Assembly: GCA_963573305.1 (NCBI GenBank)
Contig: OY754335.1
Span: 52,783,985 to 52,847,984, forward strand
Source of the DNA: Pyrrhosoma nymphula
Lineage: Eukaryota > Arthropoda > Insecta > Odonata > Coenagrionidae
DNA length: 64,000 nt
Direction: 5' to 3'
Shown: positions 41,301 through 52,330 of the stretch, piece by piece
How positions within the stretch are numbered: the first letter of the stretch is position 1
Layout of the letters: the number at the start of each line of letters is the position of its first letter
Made by a program: the position numbers and the translations under genes
Notes under the pieces: generated by a model
What the model saw: the letters and a program-made list of their open reading frames with translations, nothing else
Told to the model about the DNA's origin: nothing
Databases searched by the model: none

Positions 41301-43129
41301 ACATTTAAGAAGCTCTTACTTGGCTAAGCTCATTTCAAATGGTCCTACGTTTTTGAATCATTCTATAAGAACGAAATATATTTAGGTAGATCGGTGAGCA
41401 GCCACTCTGGGGTATTGACATATTGAGGCATAAACAGAGAGTCGGTTTTAATTATTATTCTTCATTTTCTAGATATAGAGGCAAAATATTTCATAAATGT
41501 TATCTATTAACTTAATAGCGAGAGTGAACTCTCAGGGGTCCCTATTTCGATGCTCAGCCTTGAATGACAGGAAAAGTATTCATACTGGCTTACCTTAATT
41601 TTAAAATCGCGAATATGATAATGGGCCAGTTGCACTATTTTCTTTGCCAAAATACTGCTTTCGCCTTCATCAATGACTGCCGTAACTCGGTAGCTGGAGC
41701 TCCTAGCTCGATGCTCGGGAGTAAGTAACCTTTGCCTATACTGTGCACAGGTTTCCTTATCTTTTCATCTGGGCGTACTCTAGGGCATTTTCCCCTTAAG
41801 ATTCTCTGCCAGCTCTTTAAAGAACGCGAGGAACATCGATGTACGAAGACGAATATGGAAAAGAAATGCCGTGGATTAAGCATCAAAACGAGTAAAGCTA
41901 TTGCCAGTGAAATCTTGTGAGTACTTCATTATGAAACTACCACAACTATAACAAAAAAAGTGACTTATATAGATAAATATTGAAAATTATTATAAGAACG
42001 GGAGAATCTTTGATATTAAATGATGAAATGCATTGAAAAACACTGAGATGTTAATTATATAAATATATATGAGGTACCTCGCTGTATTAATTCCCCGAAT
42101 TTCAGCTACAACACAGTGGATATTTGACTCATATATTCGGCCACCACAACAGAGTCTTCTGCCGGAAGGTGGTCAGGTTATTGACCTTCGGAGAAGCGAG
42201 AAATCATAATTTCCCAAAATGAAACAAATAATCGAACCACAAAAGGAGTTTTAACTGAAAAGCATAAAGCGAAACAGCACTTTCCACAGTACGGTAAGGG
42301 GCCTAAGTGACACAAGTTATGTTTCCGGGTGGTTCTACGTCACACGGGCTGAAACCCAATCGAAAACGTTTATTCATCTTTCGAAACTTTAATACAAATT
42401 TTTAATGTTCACGCAAATTTTTCTATATTTTTGCTTGTATTTTCAAATTCTGCGGGTAAAAATTAGTGGTATTACGAAGATTTCAATAACTTTCCAATTT
42501 TATGCAACTACCCAATTATTCACCTTAAAATGGCATTACTGAAGAGAAAATAACTGTTGAAGTTGAAGGATTTTGCATAAAATATGGAACGATAACGTAT
42601 ACGAAAACACGTAAGCGTACATAATGAAAGCAATAGCAAAAAGGGATATTTGATTAAAGAACAAGCTTTCTCAGTGTCATAACAGTGAGATGGAGTTCCG
42701 TGTCTCAAAAATTAAACAAGTAATGAAAAAGAAAATTAAAATTTAACTGGGATTAGAATAATCCACAAGTCTGTTTAAAAAAAAACAGATTCACTGTGGA
42801 GCATTTCCAGGCCTAGTAAAATTGGAAGGATTGCATATAAATATTTCTAAAGCGAAAATAGAAATACTAATTTATAAGGTACCTCTACTGAAAGGCACAA
42901 GCAATAAATGCGTAGCTAAGCATAGCAAAAACTGTTTTCACCAGATGGAGCCTCCATTAGAATCTGTCAGATATTTTTACGTCAAAATAATGGCTCCAAA
43001 TTTATTTTTCCCCTTGATGCTTGCCGATTTTCGTCCTCCTTTGTCCTTTGTTGCAAAGAATCGAGTTGTAAGGTTACGATTTTATTGAATGAGATAAATA
43101 ATTTTATGAAAAAGAGCAATCAGTAGATA
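41301..43129. other. Intergenic, about 1.8 kb unrecognised
   Basis: Overlapping short open frames at 41635-41920 and 42822-43088 have no recognised domains. No clear repeat ends were seen. Confidence 0.5.
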
Positions 43130-43700
43130 AAGGAATAAGAAGAAGGCAGAGAAAAGTAGGAATCGTTCACATATCCTGGAAGCCACATAGCATGGGATGG
43201 AAGAAGTTCAACGGATATCTTACGTAGGATAGCTCAAGCCTAGAAGGCATTTATGATAAAAAAAGCAGCAGCGGAGTTTGAAGAAATATAATCACCAATT
43301 ATGAAGCAATATGTAAAAATGCTCGTGTGGAGTGTCCGGCATAACTTTCCAGAGGCATAGGATATTTAAAAAAAACGGATCGGTAGAAAATAGACGCTTT
43401 TGAAACCTGGTGTAGGAGACGATGCTTAAGGTCAAATGGACGAATAAAATCAGAAACGAGGAAATAAAAAGAGGAAGAGAAGAGATGCACTCAGAGGAAG
43501 ATAAGATCCAGATGGATTGGCTATAGCCTGAGATACAACAAACTCGTTCACAGCATGGCATAGGGGGAGATGGAAACGGGATACCCCACGAGGATGACTA
43601 AGGGATAAATACCTACGTTAGCCATATGAAACCGTACATGAAGCAGAAGATCTATCGGAGCGTAATGGGATCACCAGGAGGCATTGGAGGGTAAGGCTGC
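43130..43700 (+). pseudogene. LINE ORF2 C-terminal remnant
   Basis: Frames shift, but the sequence gives KAFMIKKQQRS, ETMLKVKWTNKIRNEEIKRG and a charged end with G-rich repeats. This corresponds to the A.FMxKK...RRMLKIKWTDKI.NEEVL C-terminal region of a widespread arthropod LINE. Many stops. Confidence 0.75.
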
Positions 43701-43789
43701 AGTAAATCAACAACAATCTTTATTTGTTCCGTGGGAATTTTTACAAATGATAGAACACGTCATACAATAGTTTACAGTTAGTTATCCTG

Positions 43790-44060
43790 GCGTCTCAAAC
43801 TCAGATGGAGAATAATAGCTTTTTTTAATGAGATATTTAAACAATTCCTTCTTGAGCACTTCTACATTTCCTTTAGAATACTGGGAAGTGTATTATGGAT
43901 TGGAGAAAGTCGATAAATCGGAAAATTTTTAAGTAGAGCACTATTATTAGGAAATATATGTAAATCACAATTTCTCCTTGTTCTGTAGGATTGCAAATTC
44001 ACATTCTTTTCAAAGCAATCAGGGTACGTCTTCACAAAGAAGGCAAAATGTAGCATATAA
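43790..44060 (-). pseudogene. LINE reverse-transcriptase C-terminus
   Basis: The - strand reads LHFAFFVKTYPDCFEKNVNL, then QSYRTRRNCDLHIFPNN and, after an intervening stretch, VEVLKKELFKYLIKKSYYS. This is the YxTRxxxDLxxP...LKK.L...YS end typical of jockey-like elements. 5'-truncated. Confidence 0.72.
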
Positions 44061-45220
44061 ATACATGTAATGAGTTAGTAAGCCATTTTTAACAAAGAAA
44101 GCCTTATAGTTCACTCTGGGTATTAAGATGAAAATATCTTGTAGGGCACTCTTTTGTTATGATATACGAAGAAATATTAAAATACGAATGCCAATAAAAG
44201 GCAATAATCCCAATTTATATATGGAGGTGTATTCCACAAGCTTATGTTCAAACGCGATGGGAGGAAATGGAATCCGTGGGTCTTTTTACACAGCCCTCTG
44301 CGATACGGTGAGGTTTCCAGGGGTAGTGAATGAAATAATTGGCGGATCTCTAAGGCCTCACTGTCTACTTAATGAGGGACAGGACCCCACTCACCGTAAA
44401 AGGGTTTTGCACCGAACACGGTGAGGTTCAAAGGCACCAGAAAATTAAATAAATCACACGCATCCAGATTAATTTACACTTACTCTAAAACACACAGACA
44501 CACACACAAGTGACTCAATATTAGGTCCTTCACGTGGATGTAGTGGCCTCATTAAGGAGTGCACAATAAATGAGTATTTACAATCACACTCTCTGAGGCT
44601 GTTTACGGGAAAGCGGCTCACATGTTTGATTTCCTGCGATTCAATATCTTACAACTACTCATAATTCCTATTAGATAATAATTGATTAAGGATATATTTA
44701 CTCGCACTCGATTGAAGTATAATGAGTACTTACGCCAAAAAAATCACGCTTTCAACCATATTAGCCGTCATTTATTCGTTGAAAACCACGAGAGGAATTA
44801 AAGAGGGGCACATATGTTTGAATTAAAATAGCATATCAACATCATATAATTAGCATGTAATTATAACCGTTTAACGCAAAAAACACGGAGTTTCGAGAAC
44901 CCTCAAAAACCACGGCTAGGACAAAAATGACCCATCGGTATTCAGACATATCTATTTTGTCGGTTATTTGTATTTTTTGAGCATGAATTGGGGGATTTTT
45001 TTGGAGATGGGTACTTTAAATGAAGAGTCAACAAATGAATGTGTTATGTCCGTGGCTTCAATAACACGTTCAATATTCAAGGTGAAACTGACATCGATGT
45101 GTAATGTGGGCATCATGCTCAGTATTAAAATTCTCACTATCTGCCATCAATCCAATGATCGGTTCGTTGCAGCTCTCCACTCCAATCTCTTTCCAGTTAT
45201 CCAATGAGCGTGGATGTATC
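44061..45220. other. Intergenic, about 1.1 kb unrecognised
   Basis: Contains CGGTGAGGTTTCCAGGG and CGGTGAGGTTCAAAGG (44308 and 44420) as a short direct repeat, but no recognised gene or element. Confidence 0.45.
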
Positions 45221-45244
45221 TACAACCATGGGATGTATTTCTAT

Positions 45245-45310
45245 AGATGTAGAGTTATCCACTGGAGAGATGTAGAGTTATCCATCTATATAGATGTAGA
45301 GTTATCCACT
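45245..45310. repeat. Short tandem repeat, three units of about 23 bp
   Basis: AGATGTAGAGTTATCCA occurs at 45245, 45268 and 45292 with variable spacers. It immediately precedes a hAT MITE. Confidence 0.85.
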
Positions 45311-45317
45311 TAAGGTG

Positions 45318-45640
45318 CAGTGGCGTAGCTAGGAATTTCGTTCGGGGGGGGGTCCAAAACCAGGGGAAAATTTTTGAAAAACAGGGTGAACTAGACAGTC
45401 CACAGTCGAAACTCGGCCAGCTATACAAACACCGCCATTACACTACCCGAGCGGCCGAGCCCAAACGTATCGTTTGATAATTTATTATTTAAACAAAAGG
45501 ACAAACCTTTAACAACGATATGATAATTTATTATTGGAAGACTTTCCCCTGCTCCATGCTTAATTTTTTTTAATGTCTTAATATTTCGGGGGGGGGGGGG
45601 GGTCCGGACCCCCCGGACACCCCCCCTCGCTACGCCACTG
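45318..45640. mobile_element. 323-bp hAT MITE (CAGTGGCGTAGC ends)
   Basis: Perfect 8-bp duplication TTAAGGTG at 45310-45317 and 45641-45648. The ends CAGTGGCGTAGC and GCTACGCCACTG are perfect 12-bp TIRs, a terminus seen in many animal hAT MITEs. Long G-runs at 45340-45350 and 45588-45602 follow each terminus. No coding sequence. Confidence 0.95.
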
Positions 45641-45648
45641 TTAAGGTG

Positions 45649-46248
45649 GCTGGAGCGATTATCGCGGGCCATTGATTGCACATTTTAATAATATTTTAAG
45701 TAAGTCTAGAAGAAATATACGGACCACATTCCATTTAATTACACCTATTTATCCGGTGAAACACACCATACAGAAAGTGATAGAAATTACACAAGAATTA
45801 TATTTAAATTTTTTCCTTAAATAAAGCATGTTATGACTAGAGATGTCGGCGCGGTATTCATAATTTAGACGAAATTATATTGAAATATGTTTTTTTTTCG
45901 TATATTGGATTCGGATTGACATATTGATTTTGGTTATCAACAATTATAATGATAATAATTGTATTATTTTTTAGTTAAAAAGAAAATATTGACATATATA
46001 ATCAAATTATTATGAAATATATCTCAACTGTCATAAGGCTACTTGTTAAAATAGCATTGAATTGTCAAAAAATCAAATGGGTATGATGCAATTTTTTTTT
46101 TCAATTTTATTGATATATAAGGTGTCACTAATGAGAACACCCATAGAAATTTTCACGTAAATATGTACTACATAAGAAATTCGTTCCAACCGCCTTAATT
46201 CACAAGTAATCGTTTTAGGCTTAACTTTGTGGAAGTTGGTAACATCCG
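45649..46248. other. Intergenic, AT-rich, unrecognised
   Basis: No gene or bounded repeat was recognised. Confidence 0.5.
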
Positions 46249-46428
46249 TGATAGAAAAAAACTTAGTTTTAATCCACACAATTTATTGAATACGACCCGG
46301 GTTTCAGCAACTTACATTTTTTGTACAACCTTTTGTTTGTACCTGAAGATGGCACAAAATGTAAGTTGCTGAAACCCGGGTCGTATTCAATAAATTGTGT
46401 GGATTAAAACTAAGTTGTTTTCTATCAT
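46249..46428. repeat. Long hairpin with 61-bp perfect arms and GAAAC motif
   Basis: 46260-46320 and 46356-46416 are exact reverse complements over 61 bp, and pairing extends to about 70 bp with one bulge (GATAGAAAA on both sides). The 35-base centre includes ACCTGAAGATGGC. The right arm includes GCTGAAACCCGGGTCG. The perfect match implies recent formation or maintenance by copying. No target duplication is evident. Confidence 0.95.
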
Positions 46429-46754
46429 GGACGTCTTAATTCATTTTGACATCCTTCATAATTTGCTTCCCGTATTCCATCCTTGGTCTTCCACAGAAAT
46501 TCTTCCAATTCGCACCTCCTACTTTAGTTTTCAGATAGCTACTATGCCACAGTCTAAACTACACTATGCGTTGGAATGTGTCAATTGAAATGTTACGATA
46601 TACAAATGAGTATTTTTGTTACTGTACATACATACCACCCATACCACCTATGAAAGGCCCTCGGTTAAAATCCAGGATACCCCCGAGCACATCCAGCAAG
46701 ACCAAAGCTGTGTGATTTTCTGGATACCTTTCAGGAAAACCAGAGGTGACAAAG
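46429..46754. other. Intergenic; dispersed repeat piece at 46446-46520
   Basis: 46446-46520 resembles 37617-37690 (TTTTGACATCC...CCTTGGT...CCACAG...AATTCTTCC). The remainder is unrecognised. Confidence 0.4.
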
Positions 46755-47833
46755 CCCTAGTAGCAGAGGACGTTGTCACAACGTTGCATCAACGTGCACA
46801 AGGTTACATGACAACGTGCACGTTGCCACAACGTTGCATCAACGTCCAAGCACAACATTATCAATCGACGTTGAATTAACGTGCATGCAACGTTGACGTG
46901 AGCTATGATTTAAATTATACTTTATCTATAATTATACCACAGGGGTTGGCAAACTGCGACACATTGAATTCGTGCACATGAGCATTATCTTCATATATAA
47001 ATATATATATTTAATTTTGAATAATGTATTCTACTAGTTAGTTGTCTGCTTGTGAACGTGAATGTGAGCAAACATATGGGAACTGGATAAAATCTTGTTT
47101 ATTCTCAGTAATATTGCATTTAAATTCATACTATGTGGCAATATAGGTTTCAATTAATTAATGCCTGATAACTGTTATCGTGATTGGATGGTATTTCCTC
47201 TAACTATAATCACGTAATCGCAATTTAAAAATTAGTTCTCGAAGTCACATTAATCCACGGGAGTGGCCATATATATACGAATTTCAAGACATGTGAAATA
47301 TAAAATCGGCGGCAAGGATGTGCGCTTAGAGCCGTATGACTTACCATAGTTAGATTGATGGAAAGTCAGGTAAATAATAAGTAGGATAATACAATGCACA
47401 TCCTTGTTTCATCGCGTGATGATAACATGCTTAATATTAAAGACGAGATAAAGAAGAGATTTTTTTATTTTGAGAGGGTAGGGAAGAGTCAGTGGAAAGG
47501 GCAAGGGAGTTTTAAGGGAGAAATTTTTACCTGAGTAACTAGGAAAGAACTGTCTGTTGACAAATTATCAACATTAATGTTAATTATGGGATAATTTCAT
47601 TGATGGCTAAAGCTAGGGAAATTTTTTTAACGCTGCCTTAAAAATGTTTCGCCGATAACGTTGCAGAGATGTTGCACTGATAACGTTGCAGCAACGTGGT
47701 TTTTCGGGAAATTTGGATGTTGAGGCAACGTGCATGCAACGTTGCGACAACCAACATCAACGTTGTGTGCACTTGTACCTTTTCCCATTGTAACGTTCTC
47801 ACAACGTTGTGACAACTTGCTCTGCTTCTAGGG
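46755..47833. mobile_element. 1.1-kb TIR element with CAACGTTG palindromes
   Basis: CCCTAGTAGCAGAGGACGTT (46755-) and the reverse complement of the right end, CCCTAGAAGCAGAGCAAGTT, continue together through GTCACAACGTTG, giving TIRs of about 32 bp. The first 135 bp and the last 190 bp are dense in AACGTT, GCAACGTTG and ACGTGCACGTTG words. The centre is AT-rich and non-coding. No convincing target duplication was seen, so the superfamily is open. Confidence 0.85.
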
Positions 47834-48036
47834 AGGGAAAGGATCAGCCCACTAAAACGTGATTTATACATTCCAGTCGCCGTTGGGTTTAGTAGTTGAT
47901 GAGATTTTTTATTTATTTATTAACTCACTCAACCAAAAATGGCACAGCGGCTAATTACATTGGCTGATGCAATTAAAATAAATGAATATCAGAATAACAA
48001 TAACAGAATAATAAGAGTAATGAAATAAAAACAAGA
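47834..48036. other. A-rich intergenic sequence
   Basis: The stretch includes a (TTTA)n run and A-rich sequence like a retroposon tail. No coding signal. Confidence 0.4.
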
Positions 48037-48170
48037 ATTCATAATGAATAAAGACACTTGGTAATCTTCCACAGATTTATTTATTTGACACGACGCGTTT
48101 CACCACACTGTGGCATAATCATGTGCCAAGGATGTGTGTGGATTACCAAGTGTCTTTATTCATTATGAAT
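48037..48170. repeat. Hairpin repeat with GAAACGCGTCG motif
   Basis: The arms at 48037-48073 and 48135-48170 are near-perfect reverse complements (ATTCATAATGAATAAAGACA... with one extra base). On the - strand the centre (48122-48089) reads ATGATTAT, a small stem with loop (CCACAGTGTGG) and GAAACGCGTCGTG, the motif shared with 50955 and, more weakly, 46343 and 37201. Confidence 0.88.
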
Positions 48171-48817
48171 ATCGAGAACTTCCACCATATCCAGCCTGAA
48201 ACAGTAGAATTTAAAAACAAGAAGTAACGCAAGGGTATCTTGAGGACAACTAGTTAAAGTGGAACCTATTTAGAGAAATTTGGAACAAGGAAAGACGAAA
48301 TTCCGGGATCCGAAGGAGATCAAAGTTTCATGTGGGGCGAGGAGGGACACGTATAGGAAAGAGAGAGAGAAGGTCGCAGGTAAAAAGTTGGCCATCGCCG
48401 ATCAAACTGACGTTCCGGTAATCAAATACGGAGATTCTGTTTACGTCATTCATGTAAGAAACGCTGAAATCGCTCAACTTCATGGTGCAGAGCCAAGGAA
48501 AAAGGGAAATATAAGTACTTATACATACCGTCGAGAAAATTGCTTCCGCCCGTTAAGTGGCGTGAAAGAATCTGGCAGGTGAAAACATAATTAACCAGCC
48601 TCAATAAAAACATCTCTCTAAAATTACATTTTAACTCCATCTAGGAATAAGATGTTGGCATTCAAATCAATATTGCGACCCAGGTATTAGTTCTTTGAAT
48701 AGCTCCAAAGACATATGTGCCAGCCAATACCACCGATGGTCCTCGGGAATGGGTTGATTAGTTGGTTATTTGGAGAAGCGACCGACAGCTGAGGTCATTT
48801 GCGAGAAACTTGAATAC
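48171..48817. other. Intergenic, unrecognised
   Basis: A 100-codon open frame (48280-48582) is Lys/Arg/Glu-rich, without a recognised domain. I do not support it as a gene. Confidence 0.45.
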
Positions 48818-48875
48818 GATGGCAAAGGCTCGGGTTTCACGCGGCGCGCCGCGTGAAACCTGAGCCTTTGCCATC
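48818..48875. repeat. 58-bp near-perfect palindrome without spacer
   Basis: GATGGCAAAGGCTCGGGTTT runs into CACGCGGCGCGCCGCGTG and back out, with one mismatch pair over 29 bp per arm and no loop. The centre is GGCGCGCC. Just beyond are two direct copies of GCAGCGAATATTATCAT-like sequence (48876-48915). Confidence 0.95.
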
Positions 48876-48919
48876 AGCGAATATTATCATTGCCGAGCAG
48901 CGAATATTATCATAGGTAA

Positions 48920-50896
48920 ATGGTATTGTAGTTGAAAAAAAATAGCAGTACATCTATTAAGTTGGTGAAATACTCCGATAAATGAAAATTGTTGTTGCAC
49001 CCTAATATTTCATGCAGTCTATTTTAAATAATTCCGGAATGGTACCCTTAAGGAATATAGTGGTAGTCATCACTGCAGAATATGGAAATGTAATGTATTT
49101 CCATAGAATTATTTTGCATTTAGCGTACTTAAATATACACTGCAGTGTATTTATAAGTACGCTATATAAGTAATATATACGCTATATGAATATATAAGTG
49201 TGTATTGTATACTATATACCATGGATACTAACTATATACACTTATACATGTACGTGTTTATGAACAATAAACAGCAGACTATTGCCAAGCGAATCGGAAT
49301 CAAGGGGGCTACTCGACGATTGACCACCTTCGTCGAGGGCAACATGGGGAAGCTACTATTTCACCGCCAAAGGCGATAGAACGGTGATACGTAATAGCTC
49401 GGGGTGAGAGTAGATTACTAATTTCTAGATTTAAATTAGTAATAATTGAAAATAGTAATTTAACATCATCACTTGTATTAATATGTAAATTTTGAAATTC
49501 AAGTTGGTCTCTATCTTCAGAAAACCCTTCCAGTAATTGATGAAATACAGCTCCAATTGTCATTAATACAACAGCATTTTGCTTCTTTGAAGAAGTCACT
49601 GTGATATTTACCGAATCAAAAACCAGGCATGTAGAGGCATTGTTTTACACTTAAAAAAAGTCCCATATAAATGTAAGCCCAGACTTCACGCAAAAACCTT
49701 TGGCTCCCCAAAACATGCTCACTTTTTACTGTTCAGTTTAGAAAAGAATGCCTGCGTTTTGACTCCTCAAGAGTATGTGACGCAGCATTTGCGTCCACTC
49801 AATTCCATGCCTTCGGGGTTACTTTAATCGGAGGAATTTTAATTTCTAAGGGTGCTTTAATTGAGGAGGCATTGTAGACTTAGTGCAGACTTTGACGTTA
49901 ACTTCTCAGCGTAACAATTGATCTTCAGATATTACAAAAATTGTACGGACAGTATATTCAACTATATTATTATAAATTCTTACTTGCATTTTTCCTAGCA
50001 GTTTCCTTTATCCTGTTATCAATATTTGGTGGTCGGTAGTTGACCTTAGTGAGTTATTGGTCGAAACAGCTGTTTAGGCAGAGTGACGGTGCTCCTGGTT
50101 AGTTTTTACACCTGTATGTTGTTTGCCTTTCCGTTCATTTGCACACAACACACTTTCGCCTGGCGACTTCCAGTTTTGAATTTTCTTGCAGGCTTGTCAA
50201 TCTCTTGCATTCCATTTCGGTATTCGAGGGTTGTTCTTCGAGCTTTTCCAATACCCACCGCTCTTATCAGTTTATTTCAGCAACCTTAATTGAAATAAAA
50301 CCGTCATCGAAAAATAACTCGAAATATTTCAGGACACTGAACCGGCACTATTTATTTACCAACTAAATCACATATGAAAGGCAAAGGAGTATGAGCACTA
50401 TCAATCTCTTCAGAATTATGTTATTGATAGTCAAAATTAACTGAGAAAGTTTTCCTCTTCCTCCTAGCAACAGGAATCAGTGTATCCAATAAATTGAATC
50501 CTTGGAAACTGTATCTGAACTGACTTCACTCCTCTCTACCAGGGTGTCTTGCAGTTGCTTGTCGGACAACTCACGTGAGCTAGAAGTAATGGCCAATTAA
50601 AGCGTGAATCAACAAAGAGACGATCCCGAGGCAGGAAAAAAAGACACCAAAGCAAACACAAGGCGTCAGAGTCAGACCCTCTCCTCGTAATCGTTGCCGT
50701 GATGAAAGAGAAAGGAAATGTTGACTAAAAAGGCAGATACGTAACTATGAACCACAGAGAAAAGCAATCAGCCTCTCCACACATATCAGTTCTCTGGAAG
50801 CACGTAAATTAGATCTTAAGTGGAGAGATTTCGTCCGTACGCAGACACCAGTCGCTTTGCCTCTAGGGAGTTTTTCATTCACTTGGCAGTTATTAA
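48920..50896. other. Intergenic, about 2 kb unrecognised
   Basis: Contains AT-rich TATATA sequence at 49140-49260 and an open frame of 96 codons on the - strand (49309-49599) with no recognised domain. No bounded element was found. Confidence 0.45.
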
Positions 50897-50994
50897 CTTA
50901 GCACGACGCCTTTTGTTGTTACAACAGCATTACCATAAAGGCTAATCAAGGCAATTGATAATGTTGTTTTAACAACGAAACGCGTCGTGCTAAG
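50897..50994. repeat. Hairpin repeat with GAAACGCGTCG motif
   Basis: CTTAGCACGACGC (50897-50909) pairs exactly with GCGTCGTGCTAAG (50982-50994). Inner pairing of GTTGTTACAACAGCATTA with TAATGTTGTTTTAACAAC extends the arms to about 36 bp. 50955-50989 reads TTGATAAT, stem-loop GTTGTTTTAACAAC, then GAAACGCGTCGTG. Confidence 0.88.
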
Positions 50995-51109
50995 TAAATA
51001 AATATCTCTGGAAATTTTGCAATCATTAAAAGCAAAAAGCCAATTTATATGCACGCACAGATTTCGCATGAAAACCAGGTTAAATAAAAATTTTGGCAAA
51101 TTTTTTTTT

Positions 51110-51357
51110 CGATGATAGAAAACCCGGTTCACTAGAAAAAACGGTTCAGTAGAAAAAACAGTTCATTAAAAAACCTGTTCAGAAGAAAACACCGGTTCAG
51201 AAGAAAACACCGGTGCAGTAGAAAAAACCGGTGCAGCAGAAAAAATCGGTGCAGTAGAAAAAACCGGTGAGATCTATTGAACCGGTGCACCGCCGACGCA
51301 AACGGTGTTTTTCCGAACCGAGAACCGGTTCAGTATTTCCTACACCGCCCAGCCCTA
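51110..51357. mobile_element. Solo right end of a hAT element with ACCGGT array
   Basis: About ten copies of a 16-18-bp unit such as AGAAAACACCGGTTCAG run from 51120 to 51285 and lead to ACACCGCCCAGCCCTA, a hAT-type terminus (TAGGGCTGGGCGGTGT on the other strand). No matching left terminus or 8-bp duplication was found upstream, so it is probably truncated. Confidence 0.7.
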
Positions 51358-52027
51358 CGTCTCTCCCTCGCAACTCCGGGGCCATCTATCTGCTCTTTGA
51401 GAATTAAAACACGTGATACCATTTTCGCCTATGCCGTTAGCCCTCTATTATACTTACTCTATGATATTACTCATACTATTAATTTGTTAGACTACGAGAA
51501 ACCAGTTCATGAAGAAAAAATCATTCGAGACATTTCACATGAGATGAGGCGATAGTAATTGTGTTAAGTTAGCATACTCTAAACGAAAGGCGCCAAGGCG
51601 ACCACAGTTTCACGTCTCATCCGAAGGCCGGTGAAGTGCTCTTCACATGACACTCAAGGAAGGAAGGGATTCGAAGCTGTGCTTTCGGAATGGGAAGTAA
51701 GTACTCCGGTCATCACAACAACCCGATACCCCTACCGGAATGGAGGTGGCAGAGCGGTCGGCAGCTGAAAAATTTGTCGGGGATCCAACAAATAAAACCA
51801 GACCTTCCACTTCTCTCAATGGTGATCGTTCCTGAGAGAAGAATGGAATCTTGCCCACTCTCAAAGCATTATTTCACTCAATTATCGACAAGCTCCTTTC
51901 GTTGCCAGAACTAATCGCATAAAAATGAAACAAATGCGATACCGATGATAGAGCATGGCCTTCTTATCATTGATATTAATGCACAATTCAGAATGATTAT
52001 TTACCGTCAATGATCAATTTTGGAGCA
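51358..52027. other. Intergenic, unrecognised
   Basis: Short overlapping open frames only. No domain or repeat boundary was recognised. Confidence 0.45.
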
Positions 52028-52330
52028 GGTTGTTGAGGTGGCTAGGGTACTGGCTTCATATCCCTCAGGACCCGGGTTCGAATACTTGGCAGGTGGCTTG
52101 GGACGTGAAACTGTGTAACCCTTTAAATTTTCGTTTAAAGTAGGTTGATGCCGACGTCATTCCTTCTCCATTCTTTAGTAGCCAACCTACCCACCTAACT
52201 TCAAAGGCGCAAATGATATCAGTTGTTTGCCGCTTCCCCAAATCACCGACCAATGACCGATTTTATTTCCATAAGTAATACATAGTGCCATTGATGATAA
52301 CATTGTAGTAGTAGGTCTGACCTTAGCACT
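52028..52330 (+). mobile_element. tRNA-derived SINE
   Basis: TTGAGGTGGCTAGGGTACTG acts as the A box region and GACCCGGGTTCGAATACTTG contains the B box (about 52069-52080). A body follows with TTAAATTTTCGTTTAAAGTA and a conserved-looking CCAACCTACCCACCTAACTT segment. The 3' boundary is uncertain. It differs in sequence from the SINE at 6621. Confidence 0.75.

Noticed and set aside
46343..46385. Canonical hammerhead ribozyme
   Set aside because: CTGAAGA and GAAA are present in the right order, but the bases that should close stem II do not pair; kept only as a motif finding.
48280..48582. 100-codon frame at 48280 as a gene
   Set aside because: Low-complexity charged composition, no recognised domain, and no splice or promoter context.
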